Shown here piece after piece: positions 58,301 to 64,000 of a DNA stretch of 64,000 nucleotides. Under the pieces are notes generated by a model, which searched no databases, had not been told where the DNA came from, and saw nothing but the letters and a program-made list of their open reading frames with translations. Positions within the stretch are counted from its first letter, which is position 1. Every line of letters begins with the position of its first letter. A program made the translations under genes and the position numbers. This DNA is from Gammaproteobacteria bacterium (lineage in GTDB: Bacteria > Gemmatimonadota > Gemmatimonadetes > Longimicrobiales > Gaopeijiaceae), in assembly GCA_028821195.1 (NCBI GenBank), contig JAPPHB010000077.1:19806-83805 (forward strand), in the 5' to 3' direction.

Positions 58301-59544
58301 TTCCGGGGGTCGTGCACTTCCCCGCCCCGGACCACCACCCGGCAGGGGTTGGCGCCGATCCAGTAGCTCAACTCCGAGGGATGGTCCACGTCCCAGAGCG
58401 CCAGATCCGCGCACGCGCCCGGCGATACTACGCCCACCTCCCCCTGCAGGCCCAGCACCGGCGCGGCTTGGCGCGTCATCCCGGCGAGCGCTTCCTCGGG
58501 CGTCAGGCCGAAGAGGACGCAGGCCATGTTCATCGCGAGCAAAGGCGATGTGACGGGGGACGAACCCGGGTTGAGGTCGGTCGCGACCGCGATCGGCACG
58601 CCGTGACGCCGCAGTGCATCCACGGGCGGCCGGCGGGACTCGCCCAGAGTGTAATACGCCCCCGGGAGGAGGACCGCGGTGGTTCCCGCGGCAGCCAATG
58701 CGCGGCACCCCGCCTCCGTCGCGTACTCCAGGTGGTCGGCCGAGCGGGCGCGGTAGCGGGCCGCGAGTTCGGCCCCCCCGAACGGCGAGAGCTGGTCGGC
58801 GTGCAGCCGCACCGGAAGTCCGTGGGCCGCCGCCGCATCGAAGACGCGCGCGCACTCCGCCACGGTGAACGCGATGCCCTCGCAGAACGCGTCAACGGCG
58901 TGGGCGAGGCGCTCGGCGACCGCGTGGGGGATCATCGTCGCACACACCAGGTCGAGGTAGGCGTCGCGGCGATCCCGGTACTCGGACGGAAGCGCGTGCG
59001 CGGCGAGGAGGGTACGCGATACGCGCACAGGGAGGCGTTCACCCAGGGCACGGGCGACTCGCAGCATCCTCAGTTCGGTGTCGACATCAAGCCCGTAACC
59101 TGACTTTATCTCAACCGTGGTAACACCGTGTGCCGCAATAGATTCAAGCCTCCACTCGGATGCATCGCATAGCTGCTCTTCAGTCGCTGCGCGGGTCGCG
59201 GTAACGGTGGATTGAATTCCGCCTCCGGCCCGCGCGATCTCCTCGTAGGTCATGCCCCGCAGGCGCATCTCGAACTCGTCCGCGCGAGTGCCCGCAAAGA
59301 CGAGGTGGGTGTGGCAGTCGATGAGCCCGGGGGTGAGCCAGCCACCTCCTCCATCGAGGGTGCGGGAGGTCCCTGCGGTCAACTCGCGGGGGACCGCCCG
59401 TGCCGGTCCGACCCAGGTAATCCGCCCGTCGACGACCGCCACCAGGCCATCGCGCACCACGCCGTACGCCTCGCCCGTGTCCGCCATGGTGGCGACGTGA
59501 ACGTTGCGGATCAGCAGGTCGGGCCGGCCGGGCTCAGTGTTCAG
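58297..59544 (-). CDS. hutI: Imidazolonepropionase
   Basis: Hydrolyses imidazolonepropionate to N-formimino-L-glutamate in histidine catabolism. Metal and substrate motifs: [40 protein letters not shown] and the conserved [10 protein letters not shown]. The first ATG in frame (59487) would drop the beta strand that all homologues have. The frame continues upstream through [12 protein letters not shown] with no ATG, GTG or TTG; a CTG at 59544, preceded by AGAGG at 5 nt, is the likely start (415 residues). If not, the protein has 396 residues. It is translationally coupled to the AcnX genes downstream. Confidence 0.92.
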   Translation of the reverse strand: MNTEPGRPDLLIRNVHVATMADTGEAYGVVRDGLVAVVDGRITWVGPARAVPRELTAGTSRTLDGGGGWLTPGLIDCHTHLVFAGTRADEFEMRLRGMTYEEIARAGGGIQSTVTATRAATEEQLCDASEWRLESIAAHGVTTVEIKSGYGLDVDTELRMLRVARALGERLPVRVSRTLLAAHALPSEYRDRRDAYLDLVCATMIPHAVAERLAHAVDAFCEGIAFTVAECARVFDAAAAHGLPVRLHADQLSPFGGAELAARYRARSADHLEYATEAGCRALAAAGTTAVLLPGAYYTLGESRRPPVDALRRHGVPIAVATDLNPGSSPVTSPLLAMNMACVLFGLTPEEALAGMTRQAAPVLGLQGEVGVVSPGACADLALWDVDHPSELSYWIGANPCRVVVRGGEVHDPRK

Positions 59545-59555
59545 ATCATCCTCTC

Positions 59556-59614
59556 GTCTGCCATTTTGGCAGACTTTTCTCGCGGATCTCGCGGATTATG
59601 CCATTTTGGCAGAC
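59556..59614. promoter_or_regulatory. Paired palindromes in the hut divergent region
   Basis: GTCTGCCA (59556-59563) and TGGCAGAC (59567-59574) form a perfect inverted repeat with spacer TTT. The core TGCCATTTTGGCAGAC recurs at 59599-59614, exactly 40 nt from the first copy (59559-59574). They lie 12 nt upstream of hutI and about 170 nt upstream of hutF, in an otherwise GC-rich stretch. Likely operator sites of a regulator (inference). Confidence 0.6.
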
Positions 59615-59655
59615 TCCATGACCGTTGCCCGGGTTCCGGGCTGCACGACTGCCAA

Positions 59656-59721
59656 CGTAGCGTCACGACACCTGGCCGAGGTAGCATGCGGTGATGATTC
59701 GGAGTGGGGTGTGGCGCTACG
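59656..59721 (+). other. Long-range stem in the hutF leader
   Basis: Positions 59656-59667 (CGTAGCGTCACG) can pair with 59710-59721 (TGTGGCGCTACG), ten Watson-Crick and two G-U pairs around a 42-nt loop, 62 nt before the hutF start. It may be a leader structure or chance complementarity; no known riboswitch is recognised. Confidence 0.25.
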
Positions 59722-59783
59722 TGGCTGAAGCGCCCGCCCCTACTCGTTGACCGTGCTCCCGTTCCGGAGTACCGTCCCCGGCC

Positions 59784-61163
59784 ATGACCGCCCTCCATTT
59801 CGATCAGGCGCTGCTGCCCGGCGGCTGGGCGCGCGATGTCCGCGTCGAAGTTTCCGACAGCGGCGATTTCGGGAAGATCCTTCCAGGCGGAGACCCGGAG
59901 GGGACACGACGGGTCGCCGGTGCCGTCGTTCCCGGCATCCCCAATCTGCATTCCCACGCGTTTCAGCGGGCGATGGCGGGGCTCACCGAATGCGGCGGCA
60001 CGGCCGAGTACGGGTTTGGCAGCTGGCGCGAGCGGATGTACGCGTTTCTCGCGCGGCTTGCGCCGGATGATGTGCAGATCGTGGCCTCCCAGCTCTACGC
60101 CGAAATGCTGCGCCACGGCTACACGGCGGTGGCGGAGTTTCACTACCTGCGCAACGACCCCGAGGGGCAGCCCTACGCCGTGCCGCACGAGATGGCCCTG
60201 CGGCTCCACGAGGCCGCCGTGGCCGCCGGGATCGGGCTGACGCTCCTGCCCACGCTCTACCGGGTCGCGGACTTCGGGGCGGACGCGCCGCTCGAGGAGC
60301 AGCGCCGGTTCGTCGCGACCGTCGACGAGATCCTCCGTGACGGCGACGCGCTCGGGCGGGCGGTCGCGGGGGACGGCAACCGCCGCGTCGGCCTGGCGCT
60401 CCACTCGCTGCGCGCGGTGCCCCCTAGCCACCTGACCGACGCGGTCGCCGCGCTGAACGCGACCGATCCCGCCGCCCCCATCCACATCCACATCGCCGAG
60501 CAGGTCACCGAGGTGCGGGCGTGCCTGTCGTGGAGCGGGGCCTCGCCGGTGGAGTGGCTGCTCGGCCACGCCCCGGTCGACGCCCGCTGGTGCGCGGTCC
60601 ACGCGACCCACATGACCGCCGAGGAGACGCGCGCCCTGGCCGCCTCGGGCGCGGTCGCGGGGCTATGCCCGACCACGGAGGCCAACCTGGGCGACGGGGT
60701 CTTCCCCCTCCCGAGCTACCTGGTCGCCGGCGGCCGGTGGGGGGTGGGGAGCGACTCGCACGTCAGCGTCAGCCCCGCCGCCGATCTGCGGATGCTCGAG
60801 TATTCGCAGCGGCTCACGATGCACGAGCGCAACGTCGCCGGAGGCCGCGAGGTGCACTCCACCGGGCGGGTCCTGCTGGAGGGCGCCTGGGCGGGGGGCG
60901 CGCAAGCGAGCGGGCGGCGCCTGGGCGCGATCCGGCCGGGATTCCGCGCCGACCTGGCCGTCCTCGACACCGACCATCCCGCCCTCGTGGGACGAGACGA
61001 GGACCAGCTGCTCGACGCCTGGATCTTCAGCGGCGAGGACACCCCCGTGCGCGACGTGATGGTGGGCGGAACCTGGGTGGTGGAGGACGGGCGCCATCGC
61101 AAACAAGAGGAAATCGCGACCGCGTACCGGGCGGTGGCGCGGAATCTCGCCGGAGCGTTCTAG
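59784..61163 (+). CDS. hutF: Formimidoylglutamate deiminase
   Basis: A 459-residue amidohydrolase that converts N-formimino-L-glutamate to N-formyl-L-glutamate, the next step after HutI. Family motifs: GIPNLHSHAFQRAMAGLTE (two metal-binding His), AEFHYLRNDPEGQPY, HIHIAEQ, AVHATHMT and VGSDSHVSVSPAADLRML. The start ATG at 59784 is 62 nt after the leader stem. It is divergent from hutI, sharing a 239-nt region with the paired palindromes. hutH, hutU and hutG are not in the window. The stop overlaps the convergent HNH remnant. Confidence 0.95.
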   Translation: MTALHFDQALLPGGWARDVRVEVSDSGDFGKILPGGDPEGTRRVAGAVVPGIPNLHSHAFQRAMAGLTECGGTAEYGFGSWRERMYAFLARLAPDDVQIVASQLYAEMLRHGYTAVAEFHYLRNDPEGQPYAVPHEMALRLHEAAVAAGIGLTLLPTLYRVADFGADAPLEEQRRFVATVDEILRDGDALGRAVAGDGNRRVGLALHSLRAVPPSHLTDAVAALNATDPAAPIHIHIAEQVTEVRACLSWSGASPVEWLLGHAPVDARWCAVHATHMTAEETRALAASGAVAGLCPTTEANLGDGVFPLPSYLVAGGRWGVGSDSHVSVSPAADLRMLEYSQRLTMHERNVAGGREVHSTGRVLLEGAWAGGAQASGRRLGAIRPGFRADLAVLDTDHPALVGRDEDQLLDAWIFSGEDTPVRDVMVGGTWVVEDGRHRKQEEIATAYRAVARNLAGAF

Positions 61164-61191
61164 CTTTGTCTAGCTAATCTAGCTAAGCTAG
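61160..61191. terminator. CTAG-rich hairpin at hutF 3' end
   Basis: CTAGCTT (61160-61166) pairs with AAGCTAG (61185-61191); the 18-nt loop repeats TAGCTA twice, so alternative stems are possible. It contains the hutF stop (TAG 61161-61163) and the stop of the convergent HNH remnant. Confidence 0.55.
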
Positions 61192-61643
61192 CTCTGGTGG
61201 AAGCCGACGAGACCTCGGGGTCCTCCACGGCTTCCCGAGCAGCGGCCTCGATCTCCCACGGGATCTCCGAATCGCGATAGAGCGCAGCACCGTTGGGCAG
61301 CGTGAGGCCATCGCCTTTCCCCGGGGCGGCAGGATGCACCGATGGGACCGGGGCCAAATCCCTCCAGACTTGTCTCGGCGCGTCGGCCAGCATCTTCCCG
61401 CCGCGCGTGAAGAACACCACCGTCCCGTCGGTTGCCACCGATACCTTCACCCGCCCCTCGTGAACCGCGCGATGATGCCGCCGGCATAGCAACACTGTGT
61501 TGCCGAGGCTCGTTTCGCCCCCGTCGGCCCAGTGCTTCACGTGATGCGCCTCGGTGAACCGGCAGCCACACCCGGGGAAACGACATCCCCGGTCCCGATC
61601 CTCCAGCGCCCGCCGGATGTGCGGTGGAATCGTCCGACAGCAG
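61160..61643 (-). pseudogene. C-terminal remnant of a DUF222/HNH endonuclease
   Basis: The minus-strand frame encodes IPPHIRRALEDRDRGCRFPGC, then CRFTEAHHVKHWADGGETSLGN and TVLLCRRHHRAVHEG, the HNH nuclease core with zinc cysteines and catalytic His that ends DUF222-type (13E12-repeat-like) proteins. Upstream of about 61643 the similarity stops: the frame runs into a TGA and AT-rich sequence, and the N-terminal 250-300 residues are missing. No start codon with a ribosome-binding site is available near the domain. Treated as a truncated gene or mobile-element relic; the HNH core itself looks intact. Confidence 0.75.
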
Positions 61644-62063
61644 GTTAGATATAACTCACGTCATTACAATATGTTGCGGCTAATCCACACGGTCCGTTAT
61701 CCCTATTGGTATCCCTCTTCTGAGTGGAATTCCATGGACGGCAAGAGCCGCCCGGGGACGTAAGCGTTCGGTCAAGCCGTGGTCTCGAACTCCTGTGGGC
61801 TCGCCCCTCGATGGCGACCGAAAACCGGCGAGAGCCCCCCTCCACTTCCATCGGGACTGCGGGCAGGGAGCGGAGATGAGAGCCTTGGTGTCGGAACGAT
61901 GTGGTCGGTTCGCCAGCGGTCCGGGCATTCTCGGGTCTGCCCCTTGCGCGGGAGTGTCCATGTTTGCATAGGCGCAAACGCGCGAGTGCAACCCGAGCCC
62001 CGGATCGTTAAGGTAATCCGTGTGTTCGCAACTAGGGGAAACCTGCCCGGAGTGCCAACTGGC
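61644..62063. other. Poorly coding spacer
   Basis: About 420 nt without a convincing gene. It begins with an AT-rich patch (61650-61720) that marks the break of the HNH gene. GTTTGC (61963-61968) and GCAAAC (61974-61979) form a small hairpin that could end the lipoprotein gene at 62064. Nothing else is recognised. Confidence 0.5.
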
Positions 62064-62603
62064 CTACCCCTCCCAGGGAGAAAACACGTCGTTGGAGCCG
62101 ATGATGCGACCGTCGCAACGTAGCTGCGGAAGCCAACTCTGTTCGTACAGGAACCCGCCCCACACACATGATTCATGCCTGAACGGATCGCTCCCCACCA
62201 CGGGCACCTCGAAGGAAACGGCAAGCTGTTCGGGGGTGACAGGATGGGAGGAATCGTAGATGTACGCGCCCTCACCCTCCGCGAAGGCATGGCAGAACGG
62301 GTCGTCTGCTGAAAGGAACCAGATGCTGCATCCGGGATCATCCTCCCCGGCGAACCAGACGAACACAACGACCTTACCCCCGAGCGCGAGCCCTCCGTCC
62401 CACATCTCGAAGGAGATGTACACGTCGGTGGTGTCCGCCCGTTCAGATGTCCGGCTGGTGGAACCGGTGGATGAGGCGGCCACCACCGTGGCGGGAGTCA
62501 CCAGTTGCCCCTTCCAAGCGGTCACCGGAGCTTCTGGTTCGGTGTTCGGGCGACAGGCTGAAAGCAGGCAAGCGAGAACGAGAAGCGATACGAGGCGCGT
62601 CAT
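62064..62603 (-). CDS. Uncharacterised lipoprotein, Cys-rich
   Basis: A 179-residue protein with a textbook lipoprotein signal (TRLVSLLVLACLLSAC, Cys17). The mature part is unknown. It contains VYISFEMWDGGLALGGKVVVFVWFAG, suggesting a beta-rich domain, and five further cysteines (CSIWF, FCHAF, SCVWG, LRCDG) likely in disulfides. ATG at 62603 has GGAGG 9 nt upstream. It is followed by the poorly coding spacer and preceded by another lipoprotein gene (62731) on the same strand. Confidence 0.7.
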   Translation of the reverse strand: MTRLVSLLVLACLLSACRPNTEPEAPVTAWKGQLVTPATVVAASSTGSTSRTSERADTTDVYISFEMWDGGLALGGKVVVFVWFAGEDDPGCSIWFLSADDPFCHAFAEGEGAYIYDSSHPVTPEQLAVSFEVPVVGSDPFRHESCVWGGFLYEQSWLPQLRCDGRIIGSNDVFSPWEG

Positions 62604-62730
62604 GGCGATACCCTCCAGGTGGCTGTTGTATGGGGTGGTGCTCAGGGGCGCAGGGGCAGTCCCCCTGAAGGGCTGTGCGGGGGGGGTGTTCAGGAACTCG
62701 CGGCGCTCAACTGACGGAATTATCGTCGGG

Positions 62731-63171
62731 TCATCGGGTAAGCGTGGCGTCGAAGGCCAGCGACCCGCAGTAGGTCGTCGTGATGGACTGGTGGAACCGG
62801 ACCGTGCCACCGGAGAAGTTGATGGTCGCGCTGGTGGTCGTCATCACCCCGCAGTCCGGGTCAGGGGCTGCGGCCGTCGCGCCTCCAGCTGTTGCCGTGA
62901 AGAATCCGGTTTCGTTGATCGTGCCGGTGATCGCCGGGATCTGAGAGGTCGAACCGAAGAACGTCACCGATCCCGTGATCGTCAGCTGCTCAGTGGCTTG
63001 GACCACTGTCAGGACCATGGTGCCGGAGGCCGTTCCCGCGAGCGAAGATGTTACCGTCAGAGGGCCGCTATAGGTGCCCGCAACCTCCGGGAAATTCGGA
63101 CCTGTGATGCCCTCGCAAGCCAACGCGCCCGCGCAGAGCAATACGACGCAGAACCGCTTCATCATCATCAT
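62731..63171 (-). CDS. Uncharacterised lipoprotein
   Basis: A 146-residue protein starting with four consecutive ATG codons, so the true start may be any of them (63162-63171). The signal ends in AGALAC (Cys19). The mature part (about 127 residues) is rich in Thr, Ser and Gly: VAGTYSGPLTVTSSLAGTASGTMVLTV and ITGSVTFFGSTSQIP, typical of a small secreted beta-sandwich. No family recognised. Similar small lipoproteins with a GPNFPEVAGTYSG-like opening occur in this bacterial group (recollection, uncertain). Confidence 0.65.
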   Translation of the reverse strand: MMMMKRFCVVLLCAGALACEGITGPNFPEVAGTYSGPLTVTSSLAGTASGTMVLTVVQATEQLTITGSVTFFGSTSQIPAITGTINETGFFTATAGGATAAAPDPDCGVMTTTSATINFSGGTVRFHQSITTTYCGSLAFDATLTR

Positions 63172-63296
63172 TTCCCAAGCCAGCTTCCCGTTGGGGGGCG
63201 TCCGTGACCGAATCCGAGGAATAACGGGACAGGAAGCCGCTACGTCAAGTAAAGGTTTTAATCCCCTTCCCGAACGACCCGCTGTACGCCGCGCTC

Positions 63297-63497
63297 GTGC
63301 GGGAGTTCAAACAGTTGCAGGACCGTCATCAGACAACCCGCATGGCTCTGCAGGAAGCGGCCGCGACGGCGCCGGAAGCTCTTGGCGCGTTTGACCTCGC
63401 TGCCTCAAGCACCCAACACGGTCCCATCGGCACCTTCCTTCGCATCAAAGACAAGTTCAAGAGGGTTGCGGACGCATCAGGAGACGGCGACGCATAA
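63297..63497 (+). CDS. Possible small protein or gene fragment
   Basis: A 66-residue frame from GTG 63297, with plausible helical composition (REFKQLQDRHQTTRMALQEAA, GTFLRIKDKFKRVAD). In-frame sequence upstream (FPNDPLYAAL) also looks coding but has no ATG, GTG or TTG and no ribosome-binding site, so this may be the 3' end of a degraded gene. Not recognised. Confidence 0.3.
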   Translation: MREFKQLQDRHQTTRMALQEAAATAPEALGAFDLAASSTQHGPIGTFLRIKDKFKRVADASGDGDA

Positions 63498-63930
63498 GGG
63501 GAGGCCTGCGCGGACTACCGAACCGGGACTGAATCCAGATTGCCGATTCGCGCCGGCTACCGGGTGGCCAACCCGGCGGGCGAGGCGATCAGGGCGCCCG
63601 CGGCCGACCAGGCTTTGCTGGGCCTGGGACGGGGGGGGCTCCGACCCCAGCGGAGGGACGGGCGGAGTCCGTCCCGGAGGCCGGGGGGACCGGCGCCCAA
63701 GGGGTGACGACGCCGACCACGCCACCGCCGGTCACGACGCAGACACTCGCGCGCGAAATCGACGACCTCGACCGGCGGTTGATCGGTGGTCGGCGGGAGA
63801 CCATCCGGCGACCGGCCGCGTGGACGTTCGGCCAGGCGGAAGGGGGGCGAACAACCCAAACCGCGAACGCTTCCGGAGCGGCGGTTTTGCGGGGGGATCG
63901 AAGGGGGGCGGAGCACCCCTCGCCAGAGCC
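63498..63930. other. GC-rich stretch without a confident gene
   Basis: About 430 nt with many G and C runs. Several frames are open by composition alone. One frame (TTQTLAREIDDLDRRLIGGRRE, about 63730-63800) looks weakly protein-like but has no supported start or family. Possibly degraded coding sequence continuing from the fragment before it. Confidence 0.4.
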
Positions 63931-63986
63931 GCAGTGTTCAACACTGCGTAGGCTGGCTTACGACCCTTAACGGTCGTCAGCCAGCC
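63931..63986. repeat. Two adjacent perfect or near-perfect palindromes
   Basis: GCAGTGTT-C-AACACTGC (63931-63947) is a perfect inverted repeat. Three bases later a second structure pairs 63951-63965 with 63972-63986 (14 of 15 positions, GGCTGGCT and AGCCAGCC as outer arms) around a 6-nt loop. No T-run follows. Could be a terminator, recombination site or end of a mobile element. Confidence 0.45.
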
Positions 63987-64000
63987 CTTGGGGACGGTGC

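Noticed and set aside
63382..63951. A 189-codon plus-strand frame near the window end
   Set aside because: Rich in Arg, Gly and Asp with no domain or start signal; consistent with a GC-driven open frame.

Overview
The window is about 64 kb of GC-rich, densely coding chromosomal DNA from a diderm bacterium. The envelope genes fit a Gram-negative cell plan: an MCE/Mla lipid-transport set, an outer-membrane-barrel-type protein, and many lipoproteins with clear lipoboxes. The abundance of secreted beta-propeller lipoproteins, a very long BNR/VPS10-type propeller, and a zinc-protease/propeller/barrel chimera suggests Gemmatimonadota or a close relative. This assignment is inferred from gene style only; no 16S or other strong marker is present. 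Starts at GTG and TTG are frequent, many genes overlap by 4 nt (ATGA, GTGA, TTGA), and there is no rRNA, CRISPR array, prophage or intact insertion sequence.

Layout. 0-6 kb: a secreted DUF3299 protein behind a palindromic promoter element, a lipoprotein of the agmatinase/arginase family, then a eukaryotic-type deoxyribose-phosphate aldolase next to a two-domain ALDH16-type aldehyde dehydrogenase. 6-16 kb: a TlpA thioredoxin, PLP D-amino-acid lyase and RidA operon; the protease/propeller/barrel protein; an MlaEFD-like transporter with an acyltransferase; tRNA-Leu(CAA); and a VOC protein. 16-26 kb: aconitase A, the NfeD/FloA membrane-microdomain pair with an uncharacterised third protein, and the 1096-aa secreted propeller. 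26-33 kb: a tightly coupled plus-strand operon of beta-oxidation-type enzymes, an aldehyde dehydrogenase, a two-gene sodium symporter and a chorismate mutase. 33-42 kb: rpmA, rplU, an RNase G-type nuclease, an acyl-CoA dehydrogenase with an operator-like palindrome, a propeller lipoprotein, RecQ, a PQQ-type sugar dehydrogenase lipoprotein and a secreted amidohydrolase.

42-47 kb carries peptide and amino-acid hydrolases: DUF1028 protein, D-aminoacylase-like lipoprotein and M20 peptidase. 47-55 kb holds the most unusual block, a minus-strand operon with UbiB-like kinase, MeaB GTPase, a stand-alone B12-binding domain, an acyl-CoA carboxylase carboxyltransferase, AtuA split into two genes, a crotonase and a small membrane protein. 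No mutase large subunit or biotin carboxylase is visible. 55-61 kb carries a propeller lipoprotein and a histidine-utilisation locus in which imidazolonepropionase is translationally coupled to both subunits of aconitase X and is divergent from formimidoylglutamate deiminase, with paired palindromes at the hutI end of the intergenic region. 61-64 kb is poorly coding: an HNH-endonuclease remnant, two unknown lipoproteins and strong palindromes near the window end.

Together the genes describe a heterotroph that hydrolyses peptides and modified or D-amino acids outside the cytoplasm, takes up the products, and degrades them through histidine, acyl-CoA and aldehyde-oxidation routes. Several convergent gene pairs end in compact hairpins that contain one or both stop codons. 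Three of these hairpins are built on CTAG, a recurring local signature.
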